Program-made: the position numbers and the translations under genes
Notes under the pieces: generated by a model
What the model was told of the DNA's origin: nothing
Seen by the model: only the letters and a program-made list of their open reading frames with translations
The model's database searches: none
NCBI RefSeq assembly: GCF_000717645.1
Contig: NZ_JNZZ01000014.1
Span: 62,001-126,000, forward strand
DNA length: 64,000 nucleotides
Direction: 5' to 3'
Origin: Streptomyces californicus
GTDB lineage: Bacteria; Actinomycetota; Actinomycetes; Streptomycetales; Streptomycetaceae
Shown: positions 1 through 8,457 of the stretch, one piece after another
How positions within the stretch are numbered: position 1 is the first letter of the stretch
Layout of the letters: each line of letters opens with the position of its first letter

Positions 1-18
1 TCAGGGGCCGTTCATCTG

Positions 19-105
19 CGGTGGGTGTGGGATTTGAACCCACGGTGACATCGCTGCCACGACGGTTTTCAAGACCGTTCCCTTAGGCCGCTCGGGCAAC
101 CCACC
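19..105 (-). tRNA. tRNA-Ser (anticodon UGA)
   Basis: Read on the minus strand, this 87-base segment folds as a class II tRNA. The acceptor stem GGTGGGT pairs with ACCCACC. A long variable arm, typical of serine tRNAs, precedes the T arm, whose loop is TTCAAAT. The anticodon loop CTTGAAA gives UGA, which reads UCA and related serine codons. CCA is not encoded in the DNA. It lies just downstream of the HtrA gene end and is transcribed in the same direction. Confidence 0.95.
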
Positions 106-189
106 CCGCGTCGGCGGGTCCGTCGCTGTGCAAGCCGATGGGCCGTCAGGCCCGTGAGGGCCGGTCGACGCGTGGGACAGCCTAGCCGG

Positions 190-1992
190 TCAGCTGTCGC
201 CCTGACGCTGGCCCAGGGTGACTTCGGCCGTGGCCTCCTTGCCGTCGCGCTCGTACGTCAGGGTCACCTTCTCGCCCGGCTTGCGGGTCCAGATCTCGCC
301 GATCAGGGTCGGGCCGCTGTCGATCACCGTGTCGTTGAACTTGGTGATCACGTCGCCTCCCTTGAGGCCCGCCTTGGCCGCCGGGCCGTTCGGGGTGACG
401 GCCGGGGTGCCGCCCGTGCCCTCGGCGGAGATGGCCGCGCCGCCCGTCTTCTCCTCCATCGACACCGTCGCGCCGATCACCGGGTAGACCGGCTTGCCGG
501 TCTTGATCAGCTGCTCCGCGACGTTCTTGGCCTGGTTGATCGGGATCGCGAAACCGAGGCCGATCGAGCCGGCCTGGGACTGGCCGAGGCCGCCGCCGGT
601 CGACTGGATCGCGGAGTTGATGCCGATGACCGCGCCCGTCGCGTCCAACAGCGGGCCGCCGGAGTTGCCCGGGTTGATCGAGGCGTCGGTCTGCAGGGCG
701 CTCATGTACGAGTTCTTGTTGCTCTGGCCGTCCCCGGACGCCACCGGGCGGTTCTTCGCGCTGATGATGCCCGTGGTGACCGTGTTGGAGAGGCCGAAGG
801 GCGCGCCGATCGCGATCGTCGAGTCGCCGACCGCGACGCCCTCCGAGTTGCCCAGCGGAAGGGGCGTCAGGCCGGACGGCGGGTTCTTGAGCTTCAGGAC
901 GGCCACGTCGTAGCCCTGGGCCCGGCCGACCACCTCGGCCGCGTACTTCTTGCCGTCGGAGAAGGTGGCGGAGAGTTCGCCGGACTCCGCCGCGGAGGCC
1001 ACCACGTGGTTGTTGGTGAGGATGTGGCCTTCCTTGTCGTACACGAAGCCGGTGCCCGTGCCGCCCTCGCCGTCGCCGCCCTGCGCGTCGATGGTGACCA
1101 CGCTGGGGAGCGCCTTCGCCGCGACTCCGGCCACCGTGCCCGCCGGACGCTTCAGATCCTTCGGGGTGTCCGACGCCGAGACCGTGGTCGAGCTGCCGGA
1201 GGAGCCGCCGTTGCGGTCGGCCGCCCAGAAGCCGAGGGCTCCGCCGATGCCGCCCGCGACGAGCGCCGCCACGGCGACGGCCGCCACCAGACCGCCCGCG
1301 CGGCTCTTGCCCGCCTTGCGCTCCGGGGAGTCGGGGCCGGTCGGGACCGGAGCGCCCCAGACCGGACCGTGGCCGCCGCCGTTGCCGATACCGCCGGCCG
1401 GGTGCCCCGCGTTGTGCCCCGCGTTCCCGCCGGCGTACGACGGCACGGCGGGCGGCGGCGGAGGCCAGGAGGCGGCGCCCGCGGGGAGGTCGGGCGCCGC
1501 TCCGTACGGGGAGCCGTGGGGCGGCTGCTGCGGCTGGGCCGGGTTCGGGTGGGCGTACGCGGGCGGGCCGGTCGGCGCGCCCTGCCCCGGGCCGCCCGGG
1601 TGCGTCGGCGATCCCTGGTACGTCGGCGCGCCCTGGTGCGTGGGGTCGTGGCGCGGTGCTTCGGCGTACGCCGGAGCGGCCGGCGCCGGGGTTCCCGCGC
1701 CGGGGGCGGGCGGGGCGGTGTCGGGCGCGTCGCCGTCGTGCACGGGGAGGCGCGCGGTGTCGTGCGCCCCTTCGTGCGACGACGCGGGCGGTTCGGGAGC
1801 CGCGTCCCGGACGGGGTCGGCCGGGGGCGGGGGCGGCGCGACGCCCTCGGCCGCCTGTCCGGAGGAGTCGGCCGCCGGCCCGGACGAGTCGGTCCGCGCG
1901 GGAGCGTCGGCCGGCACGGGAGGTGCGGACGGCGGAACGGACGGCACGTTCGGCGCCGCGTTGCCCTCGTTGCCCTCGTTCTCGGTGCTCAC
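190..1992 (-). CDS. HtrA/DegP-type membrane-anchored trypsin-like serine protease with PDZ domain
   Basis: A 600-residue envelope quality-control protease. The first 230 residues are a low-complexity Pro/Ala/Gly-rich cytoplasmic segment. One membrane segment follows at about 234-255. The chymotrypsin-fold protease domain (about 290-475) carries a visible triad: His329 in TNNHVV, Asp362 in YDVAVLKL and Ser444 in NPGNSGGPL. A PDZ domain occupies the last 100 residues. The topology places the protease outside the membrane, where it would degrade or refold misfolded exported proteins. The GTG start has a GAGGAG ribosome site about 9 bases upstream. The gene stands alone, divergent from the glycerophosphodiesterase. 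A specific htrA/degP paralogue name cannot be assigned from sequence alone. Confidence 0.93.
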   Translation of the reverse strand: MSTENEGNEGNAAPNVPSVPPSAPPVPADAPARTDSSGPAADSSGQAAEGVAPPPPPADPVRDAAPEPPASSHEGAHDTARLPVHDGDAPDTAPPAPGAGTPAPAAPAYAEAPRHDPTHQGAPTYQGSPTHPGGPGQGAPTGPPAYAHPNPAQPQQPPHGSPYGAAPDLPAGAASWPPPPPAVPSYAGGNAGHNAGHPAGGIGNGGGHGPVWGAPVPTGPDSPERKAGKSRAGGLVAAVAVAALVAGGIGGALGFWAADRNGGSSGSSTTVSASDTPKDLKRPAGTVAGVAAKALPSVVTIDAQGGDGEGGTGTGFVYDKEGHILTNNHVVASAAESGELSATFSDGKKYAAEVVGRAQGYDVAVLKLKNPPSGLTPLPLGNSEGVAVGDSTIAIGAPFGLSNTVTTGIISAKNRPVASGDGQSNKNSYMSALQTDASINPGNSGGPLLDATGAVIGINSAIQSTGGGLGQSQAGSIGLGFAIPINQAKNVAEQLIKTGKPVYPVIGATVSMEEKTGGAAISAEGTGGTPAVTPNGPAAKAGLKGGDVITKFNDTVIDSGPTLIGEIWTRKPGEKVTLTYERDGKEATAEVTLGQRQGDS

Positions 1993-2193
1993 AGCTCTCT
2001 ACTCCTCGGTTCCACTCGGCATCCAGTCGGCGTTCGGCAAGAAATCCGCTGTGCACGTGTCTGCGGTCAGCTTTTCCCACAACCCGTCGGGCCACTGTAA
2101 GCAGGACCTGTGCATCCGCACACCAATCTTTACATCAGACAAAACAGACCTCCAGGGTGACATGTGCTCAGCCGGACTCGCGGCGGTGACACC

Positions 2194-3030
2194 ATGACCC
2201 GGGTGACCCACGCACGGCAGCGCAGCGCGCGCACCTCCATCCAGGTCATCGCCCACCGCGGGGCCTCCGACGACGCCCCCGAGCACACCCTGGCCGCCTA
2301 CCGCAAGGCGATCGAGGACGGTGCCGACGCCCTGGAATGCGATGTCCGGCTCACCGCCGACGGCCATCTCGTCTGCGTCCACGACCGCCGGGTGAACCGT
2401 ACGTCCAACGGACGCGGCGCCGTGTCGGCCCTGGAGCTCGCCGACCTCGCCGCCCTCGACTTCGGCTCCTGGAAGGACCGCGAGGAGTCGCCCGACTGGG
2501 ATCCGGTGCCGGGCGAGCTCACCTCCGTACTCACCCTGGAACGGCTCCTGGAACTGTTCACCGAGGTACGGGCGACCGGGCGGCCGCTGCAACTGGCCAT
2601 CGAGACGAAGCACCCCACGCGCTGGGCCGGGCAGGTCGAGGACCGGCTGCTGCGGACGCTGAGGCGGTTCGGCCTGGACGCCCCGACTGCGGACGAGCCC
2701 TCGCCCGTCCGCGTCATGAGCTTCTCCGCCCGCTCCCTCCACCGCGTCCAGGCCGCCGCCCCCGCCCTGCCCACCGTCTACCTGATGCAGTTCGTCTCGC
2801 CCCGGATGCGCGACGGACGGCTGCCCGCCGGCTCCCGGATCGCGGGGCCGGGGATGCGGATCGTGCGCAGCCACCCCGGGTACATCGAACGACTGCACCG
2901 CGCGGGCCACCGGGTCCACGTGTGGACCGTGAACGAACCGGCCGATGTCGATCTGTGCGCCGAGCTCGGCGTCGAGGCGATCATCACCAATCGCCCGAAG
3001 CAGGTTCTGTCCCAACTGGGTCGCGTTTAG
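2194..3030 (+). CDS. Glycerophosphodiester phosphodiesterase family protein
   Basis: A 278-residue GDPD-family enzyme that hydrolyses glycerophosphodiesters to glycerol-3-phosphate and an alcohol, with a TIM-barrel fold. The signature starts near residue 15 with IAHRGAS, continues through an EHT motif, then the metal-binding ECDVRLTADG and a VCVHD histidine. No signal peptide is visible, so it is probably cytoplasmic. I chose the ATG at 2194 because a conserved-looking N-terminus begins there. An in-frame GTG at 2164 would add 10 residues and neither start has a strong ribosome site. It is divergent from the protease gene. Confidence 0.9.
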   Translation: MTRVTHARQRSARTSIQVIAHRGASDDAPEHTLAAYRKAIEDGADALECDVRLTADGHLVCVHDRRVNRTSNGRGAVSALELADLAALDFGSWKDREESPDWDPVPGELTSVLTLERLLELFTEVRATGRPLQLAIETKHPTRWAGQVEDRLLRTLRRFGLDAPTADEPSPVRVMSFSARSLHRVQAAAPALPTVYLMQFVSPRMRDGRLPAGSRIAGPGMRIVRSHPGYIERLHRAGHRVHVWTVNEPADVDLCAELGVEAIITNRPKQVLSQLGRV

Positions 3031-3211
3031 TACGAAGAGCCGCGCCCGAAACCTCCCTCACACTCCCGACCTCGGCCGTTACGGGTTGTGCCCCGGCGCA
3101 CTCACTGCGCGGCCGTGCGTCACGAGTGCGTCACCGACGACGGATTGGCCGGTTTCCGGTACAGCTCAGTGGGGCATCCAACCCGTGGCGTGGACGAAGG
3201 AGGTTTCGGGG

Positions 3212-3838
3212 GTGGCGTTGGTGGTGGCACAAGAGGTGCCCGCGTCGTCGAGCATGGCCATTCCTCATGGTCCTGCCGGCGTGGGCCAGGCACGACACCG
3301 CATGCGTGAGCAGTTGCGCGGCAACGGGGTGTCGGACGCGGTCGTCGACGACGCTGTTCTGATCCTTTCCGAACTCCTCAGCAACGCCTGCCGGCACGGC
3401 AGGCCCCTGGGGCGGCACGACGAGGCCGGCGACGGGGACATCCGCGCCGCCTGGCGGGTGGACACCGCCGGGGCTCTCACCGTCGAGGTCACGGACGGCG
3501 GCGGCCCGACCCGCCCGGCTCCGGCCACCCCGTCGGTGACGGCGCGCGGCGGCCGGGGGCTCAACATCATCAGCGCGCTGGCCCAGGAGTGGGGCGTACG
3601 GGACGACGCACCCGGCGAGGTCACCGTCTGGGCCCTGGTCGCCGCGGAGAAGCCGCCCGGCGACGAAAACGACGGCTCCGACGCCCCCGGCATCGGCAGC
3701 GGCGGCGCGGTCGGCACGGTCAAGAAGGGCGTCCGCGCGACCGGCTCCGGCAGGAACGGCGTCGCGGCCCACCGCGTCGGCGGGCTCACCGGCTTCGAGG
3801 GCCTGGACTTCTCCGACGCGTTCGACGACGCGAGTTGA
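3212..3838 (+). CDS. ATP-binding protein of the RsbW/anti-sigma HATPase_c_2 type
   Basis: A 208-residue protein made mainly of a GHKL ATPase domain. It has an N box (LSELLSNACRHGRP, about residues 50-63), a G1 box (DGGGP) and a G2 box (GGRGLNII). It lacks a histidine phosphoacceptor region, so it resembles the stand-alone kinases and anti-sigma factors numerous in Streptomyces, which bind sigma or anti-anti-sigma partners. The start at GTG 3212 is supported by AAGGAGG eight bases upstream. A second GTG at 3185 lacks this. The C-terminal 60 residues are Gly/Asp-rich and less ordered. Its partners are not encoded beside it. Confidence 0.85.
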   Translation: MALVVAQEVPASSSMAIPHGPAGVGQARHRMREQLRGNGVSDAVVDDAVLILSELLSNACRHGRPLGRHDEAGDGDIRAAWRVDTAGALTVEVTDGGGPTRPAPATPSVTARGGRGLNIISALAQEWGVRDDAPGEVTVWALVAAEKPPGDENDGSDAPGIGSGGAVGTVKKGVRATGSGRNGVAAHRVGGLTGFEGLDFSDAFDDAS

Positions 3839-3882
3839 TCCCGAGCGGTCGGACGCCGCCACGGTGTACCCCAACGGCCTCC

Positions 3883-4022
3883 CGAACGGCCGCGCCCACG
3901 GCGCCGCCTCGGCGTGCGTGAACCGCCGCGCCCCTGACACCGCCACCGCGCACACGAACGGCCGCGCCCACGGCACCGCCACGGCGAGCCCGAACCGCCG
4001 CGCCCGTACCGCGTCCGGAACG
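3883..4022. repeat. Two tandem degenerate copies of a ~72-bp GC-rich repeat
   Basis: The word CGAACGGCCGCGCCCACGGC begins at 3883 and again at 3955. In both copies it is followed by CCGCC and, further on, by GAACCGCCGCGCCC. The gap of 3839-4116 between two plus-strand genes otherwise holds no gene. The long minus-strand reading frame here is an artefact of the repeat. Confidence 0.7.
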
Positions 4023-4116
4023 ACCCGGCACCGGTGGGCGTACGGGAACGGGCAGGCCCCCTGGGCGGCTAGGCTCGCGCCGAGTCCGCACTGTCGCAAT
4101 CGGGAGAACGCCCACC

Positions 4117-5082
4117 ATGGCCAAGAAGCGCCCTCAGTCCAAGGCCGGGAAGCCGCAGCTCAAGGACGGTGAGATCCCGGTCGTCGGGGCCCGCGAGCCC
4201 TGCCCGTGCGGATCGGGCCGCCGTTACAAGGCGTGTCACGGACGCGCCGCCGCCCAAGCGGTGACCGAACTCGTCCACCGCCCGTTCGAGGGTCTCGCGG
4301 GCGAGTGCGACTGGGTCGCACTGCGCGAACTGGTCCCCGCCGCCACGGTCGGGCTGACCCTCAAGGACGGCCTGCCTGAAGGGGTTCCGTCGGTGACGCT
4401 CGCGACGGTCCTGCCGATGGCCTGGCCCGCGCTGCGCCGCGACGACGGCTCCGTCCTGCTCGCCCTGCAGAACGACACCTCGTCCGGCGACCTCAGCCGC
4501 GACCTCGCGGACACCCTGCAGCGCGCTCTGGAGGCCGAGCCGGGCTCGCCGGTCGCCGCCCGCCGCGTACCGGCCGACGGTCCGCGCCTCCAGGACCTCC
4601 TCGCCCCGGACGCCGCCTTCGAACCGGAGGTCCACACCGGCTTCGAGTTCTGGGTGCCGGACGCGGAGAACGCCACGCCCGAGGTGGCCGCCTCGCTGGA
4701 GCGCGCGAACGCCGCCGCGCTCCCGACGGTCCGGCTGTCCGGCGTCGATGCCGCGTACTGGTGCGAGACCCCGGAGAAGAACCACCTGCGCTGGGTCATG
4801 CCGCACCCCGAGGAGCAGCTCCTCGACGCCCTCGCCCGGCTGCACGCCTCCGGCGCCTCGTCGCTCGGCGACGACACCCGCCTGGTCGGGTCGTTCCGGG
4901 CGCACGGACTCGTGGTCCCCGTCTGGGACCTGCCGAGCTCGATGGGGGCCGAGGCGTGTGAGAAGCCCGCCGCCGAGTTCGCCGGACGGCTGGCGGACGC
5001 CCTCGCCTCCGACGCGCCGCTCACCGCCGAGGAGCGCCGTGCCCGCGGCGGCCTCACCAACCGCCAGATCACCCTCAGCTGA
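4117..5082 (+). CDS. DUF5926 family protein with N-terminal SEC-C zinc motif
   Basis: A 321-residue actinobacterial conserved protein. Residues about 28-42 form a SEC-C motif (CPCGSGRRYKACHG), the zinc-binding module found at the C-terminus of SecA and in many otherwise unrelated proteins. The rest matches what I recognise as DUF5926, a family without an assigned biochemical role. The basic Lys-rich N-terminus (MAKKRPQSKAGK) could bind RNA or ribosomes, but that is inference. The ATG is preceded by GGGAGAACGCCCACC. No operon partner is visible; the next gene is convergent. Confidence 0.85.
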   Translation: MAKKRPQSKAGKPQLKDGEIPVVGAREPCPCGSGRRYKACHGRAAAQAVTELVHRPFEGLAGECDWVALRELVPAATVGLTLKDGLPEGVPSVTLATVLPMAWPALRRDDGSVLLALQNDTSSGDLSRDLADTLQRALEAEPGSPVAARRVPADGPRLQDLLAPDAAFEPEVHTGFEFWVPDAENATPEVAASLERANAAALPTVRLSGVDAAYWCETPEKNHLRWVMPHPEEQLLDALARLHASGASSLGDDTRLVGSFRAHGLVVPVWDLPSSMGAEACEKPAAEFAGRLADALASDAPLTAEERRARGGLTNRQITLS

Positions 5083-5171
5083 GGACGCCGGCCGGACGCC
5101 GCCGGCGGTGACCCGCGTCACAACTCCCCGTACTCGTAGGTAAATCGGCGTCCCTACAGGCGAGATCGAAT

Positions 5172-5199
5172 TTGCGAACAGCAGATCTCTTGTTACGGT
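5172..5199 (+). promoter_or_regulatory. Candidate promoter in the convergent gap (TTGCGA-16-TACGGT)
   Basis: A -35-like TTGCGA at 5172-5177 and a -10-like TACGGT at 5194-5199 sit in a locally AT-richer patch inside the 293-base gap between two convergent genes, where no promoter for either flanking gene is expected. It would start transcription just before the hairpin at 5207. Confidence 0.4.
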
Positions 5200-5206
5200 T
5201 CTAAAA

Positions 5207-5246
5207 GCCCGGTCGCTGGTGCATCCCCCGTCGCCAGCGATCGGGC
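5207..5246 (+). ncRNA. Candidate small RNA / orphan leader hairpin
   Basis: GCCCGGTCGCTGG (5207-5219) pairs with CCAGCGATCGGGC (5234-5246), giving a 13-bp stem with one G.U pair and a 14-base C-rich loop. It lies directly after a promoter-like sequence. Downstream there is only an eight-codon ATG frame (5253-5279) before the convergent gene's end. It could be a small RNA, or the leader of a gene lost from this locus. The class is not recognised. Confidence 0.35.
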
Positions 5247-5375
5247 GTCCTCATGTCCGGCTGCGGACCGCCCCCGTGATACGTCCGGGCGCGGCGGCCG
5301 CCCATCCCGGACGCCTCATCAGAAACGCTCCGCCGAGGGCGATCCGCCGCTCCCCGCCCCGGGCGGCGGCGCGTA

Positions 5376-6107
5376 TCAGTACGCGAGCCGGCTGCCCCCT
5401 CCCGGAGCCCCCGTACTCGCCTCGACCAGAGCGTCGAGGACCGCTTCGACGTCCGGCAGCCAGGGGGCCGCGGGCGCCACGTCGTTCGTCCGGCTCCGGA
5501 GCACCGGGCCGGCCGCGGCGGTGCCGGGCGAGGCGGGCGGCCGCTCCCAGCGGACCCGGCCCGTGTTGGTCCGGGACGGCGGCAGGACGAGGTAGCCGCC
5601 CTCACCGTGGAACCGGAGCGAGCTGGGCACCCAGTCCTTCGCGTACAGCAGTTCCCCGAGCCGTTCGAGGGTGTACGGGGCCACCAGCAGCGACCACCGC
5701 GTGGGCGTCGCCACGACCGGGCCGAGCCGCATCCCGAGGGCGTCGAGCACGCTCAGCGCCGCGGCTCCGGCCTCGGCGGGCAGGCTCACCGCGCAGGGCG
5801 CCCGGTCACCGGTCGCCAGCAGCACGGGGGCGGTGGGGCGCTGCGTCCACCACCAGCGCACCATGCGCTCGTCCGTGGTGGCCGCCAGCAGTCCGGGATC
5901 GAGCGGGTGCGCGCCCGGTACGGCGCAGTCGGGTTCGGGGCAGGCGCAGGCGAGGTCGCCGCTCCCTCCGTCCGGGCCGGCCTGAACCGTCCCCACGCCG
6001 GGCAGGACGGGCCACTGCCATGCGGTGGCACAGGTCAGGGCCGTGTCGAGCCGGGCGCCCTCCTCCGTGCGCCGGAGCCTGCGTCGCCTTCCGGGGATCT
6101 CGCGCAT
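5376..6107 (-). CDS. Bifunctional DNA primase/polymerase (Prim-pol) N-terminal domain-like protein
   Basis: A 243-residue protein resembling the stand-alone Prim-pol-domain proteins common in Streptomyces. It opens with a basic stretch (MREIPGRRRRLRR). A cysteine pattern CACPEPDCAVPGAHP at about residues 54-68 matches the cysteine-rich insert of this family, followed by PTAPVLLATG. The usual catalytic DxD acidic pair is not obvious, so it may be non-catalytic. The ATG start is preceded by AAAGGAACG. It stands alone between a convergent neighbour and a long empty region. Confidence 0.7.
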   Translation of the reverse strand: MREIPGRRRRLRRTEEGARLDTALTCATAWQWPVLPGVGTVQAGPDGGSGDLACACPEPDCAVPGAHPLDPGLLAATTDERMVRWWWTQRPTAPVLLATGDRAPCAVSLPAEAGAAALSVLDALGMRLGPVVATPTRWSLLVAPYTLERLGELLYAKDWVPSSLRFHGEGGYLVLPPSRTNTGRVRWERPPASPGTAAAGPVLRSRTNDVAPAAPWLPDVEAVLDALVEASTGAPGGGSRLAY

Positions 6108-6235
6108 GAGCGCTCGTTCCTTTCCGTTGAACGCCGAATCCACATGACCGCGCGCGGAGGTGTCACCGCGCGCGTATCTCTTCGCTGTGCGTGCGTACTC
6201 ATCGGTTTCGCGGTACGGGCGTGCCGTCTTCACCG

Positions 6236-6450
6236 TGCGCGAGCCGCGCCGAGCCGAGTGGAACCGATCCGAAGTGAACCGATCTGGGGTGGAGCGGGGC
6301 AGAACCACTGCACGGACGAACCGAATACCGAGGCGAACCGAGCAGAGTCGAGCGAAGTCGAACCGAACGTGGTCGAACTGGCCGAGCTGAGGCGGACCGG
6401 ACGGAGCCGGACCGGTCGAGCAGATCGAGCGGAGTCGTGCTGCCCCGGCG
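6236..6450. repeat. Low-complexity GAACCGA/GAGTCGA-type degenerate repeat
   Basis: Within the 700-base gene-free gap 6108-6807, the heptamer GAACCGA occurs exactly five times in 106 bases (6261, 6276, 6318, 6335, 6360). It is interspersed with related words such as GAGTCGAGCGAAGTCG and CCGGACGGAGCCGGACCGG. No believable coding frame crosses it. The rest of the gap holds promoter sequence for the two divergent genes and nothing else I can recognise. Confidence 0.65.
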
Positions 6451-6807
6451 TGTCGTGCGGGTCGAACGTGCGGGTCGGGCCGGGTCGGCGCGCGCCCGAC
6501 GGAAGTGGTCCGGGCGTCGCCTTGCCGTTCCTGGTGCGAACCCCGCCGTCCGGAGCGAAGGGGCGTCGTCGTCACCGGTGAGGACGCCTGAACCCGCCGC
6601 CGGGTTCCTGGTCGGACACCACCGCACCCGGGCGACACCGTTTACGTACCCAGCATCCCCGGAATGACGCTCCTCCGGTGTCGTGCGCCCGGAGGTACCC
6701 CTGTTGAGCAGCCCCAGTCGATCGCAAAGCACGTTCAGAGGGTGCACTTTTCAGCCAAGTTATCCGACACTGGGAGGGCGCGAATCGCCTGACCGTCCGA
6801 ACGGACA

Positions 6808-8295
6808 ATGCTGGACATCAGGTTACTTGTGCGTGTACATGTGGATGCATTGATAGCGGCGCAGAATCACCTGGGGGTTTGCGATGCTATTCGACGAATC
6901 ACACCGGTCGGAAAGCTGGCTGCCATGAGCGCCCCGCATCAGCCGAAAGTGGCTGGAATCGATCCAGAAGTTCCGGTTTCAACGCACACTCCTCCTCCGT
7001 CGGCCGAGGTGCCGAGCCCGGCCGGAGCGTTCCTCCAGGACCGGCTGGCGGGTTGGGTCTCGGACCTCACGACCCTGCACGAACTCACCGAGCGGCTGAT
7101 CGGGACGCGCACGCTCGACAACGCCCTGAACGAGCTGCTGCACGCCGGAGCCGCCCTCGTCGGCGCCCGCCGCGGGCTTCTCGTTCTGGAACCGGCGAAC
7201 GGCGACGGGCCCGCCACCACCCGGGCCCTCGGTCTCGGCCCCGCCGATCTCGGTCACCTCGAAACCGTGCCGCGCGCGGCCACCGCGCTCGGCCGGGTCC
7301 TGGACGGGTCGGCGGGGACCGCCGACGGGATCGCCAGCCCCGACCTGCTCGGGGAGAGGGACCTGGATCCGCGCCACCGCGCGGTCGCCCTCCGGCTCGG
7401 CTACGCCGCGAGCTACGCCCTCCCGCTCGCCTCGGAGGCGGCCGGCCGCCTCGGCGCGGCGCTCTGGCTCTACGACGAACCGGCCGAACCCACGCAGAAG
7501 CAGCGCCACCTCGCCGGTCTCTACGCCCGCCACGCCACTGAGCACCTGGCCCGCCTGATCGAACTGGAGCGCGCCCGCGCGGATCTCGCCGCCGTCACCG
7601 AGGAGCTGCTCCCCAGCCGGCTGCCCCGGGTCCCCGGCGTACAACTCGCCGTCCGGCACCGCACCGGCTCCCGGGGCGGTGGCGACTGGTACGACGCGCT
7701 GCCCCTGCCCGACCGGGCGCTCGGTCTCGCCGTCGGCTCCGTCGGCGGCTCCGGGCCGAGCGCCGTCGCCGCGATGGGACGGCTGCGCGCCGGCCTGCGG
7801 GCGTACGCCGTGATGGAGGGGGAGGACCCCGTCGCCGTCCTCTCCGACCTGGAATTGCTGCTGCGGCTCACCGAACCCGCGCGGACCGCGACCGCGCTCT
7901 TCGCCCATTGCGAGCCCGCCGCCCGCAGAATCGTTCTGGCCGGGGCCGGGCACACCCCGCCGCTGGTGCTCGGCGACCGGCGCTGCGAGTTCGTCGAGAC
8001 GGCGCTCTCCGCCCCGCTGGGGATGCTCACCTGCTGGGAGGCGCCGAGCGTGGAGTTCAGCCCGGCACCCGGAGAAACGGTGCTTCTCTGCACGGACGGG
8101 CTGCTGCGCCGCACCGGCGACCCGATGGACCGCGCCTTCGCCCGGCTGCACTCCGCCGCCGCCTCCGTACCGCGGTCCGAGCGGGGCGATCCGAACGCCG
8201 TCGCCGACCACGTCCTGCGCACGATGCTCCCCGACGGCCTCGACCGGAGCGACTCCGCCGAGGACGTCGTGATCCTCGCCGCCCATTTCGCATGA
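6808..8295 (+). CDS. GAF-SpoIIE (PP2C-type) phosphatase-like protein with degenerate metal site
   Basis: A 495-residue cytoplasmic signalling protein. A GAF-like sensor domain covers about residues 85-245 and a SpoIIE/PP2C domain about 262-495. The first metal motif is intact (GGDWYDAL, Asp293), as are TDGLLRR and the terminal EDVVIL. However, the usual G-D-V-x-G-H-G motif reads GSVGGSG, with Ser311 and Ser315 in place of Asp and His. Activity may be lost or changed. I used ATG 6808 because the peptide around VHVDALIAAQN looks family-conserved. ATG 6925 is an alternative that removes 39 residues. From the upstream start, codon 6 is TTA, the rare bldA-read codon. Confidence 0.85.
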   Translation: MLDIRLLVRVHVDALIAAQNHLGVCDAIRRITPVGKLAAMSAPHQPKVAGIDPEVPVSTHTPPPSAEVPSPAGAFLQDRLAGWVSDLTTLHELTERLIGTRTLDNALNELLHAGAALVGARRGLLVLEPANGDGPATTRALGLGPADLGHLETVPRAATALGRVLDGSAGTADGIASPDLLGERDLDPRHRAVALRLGYAASYALPLASEAAGRLGAALWLYDEPAEPTQKQRHLAGLYARHATEHLARLIELERARADLAAVTEELLPSRLPRVPGVQLAVRHRTGSRGGGDWYDALPLPDRALGLAVGSVGGSGPSAVAAMGRLRAGLRAYAVMEGEDPVAVLSDLELLLRLTEPARTATALFAHCEPAARRIVLAGAGHTPPLVLGDRRCEFVETALSAPLGMLTCWEAPSVEFSPAPGETVLLCTDGLLRRTGDPMDRAFARLHSAAASVPRSERGDPNAVADHVLRTMLPDGLDRSDSAEDVVILAAHFA

Positions 8296-8457
8296 CCCCC
8301 GCAGCCCGTTCCGCGTGACCCCCGCCGCCCGCTTTCGCATGACCCTCGCCCCCTCCGGCGGCGCTCTCCCCGGTCAGGGGTCCTTCGACCCTGGGCCCCC
8401 TTCCGTACGCCCGTACGATGGGTGATGGTCCAGTGTCGTATCAAGGAGAGACAAATC

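Noticed and set aside
3786..4124. A minus-strand repeat protein over the 72-bp repeats
   Set aside because: The Ala/Val/Gly/Arg repeats come from the GC-rich DNA repeat; no ribosome site or family is visible.
5160..5250. A c-di-AMP (ydaO-type) riboswitch
   Set aside because: The hairpin is present, but the conserved GCCGAA-type core of that class is missing and no downstream cell-wall gene follows.
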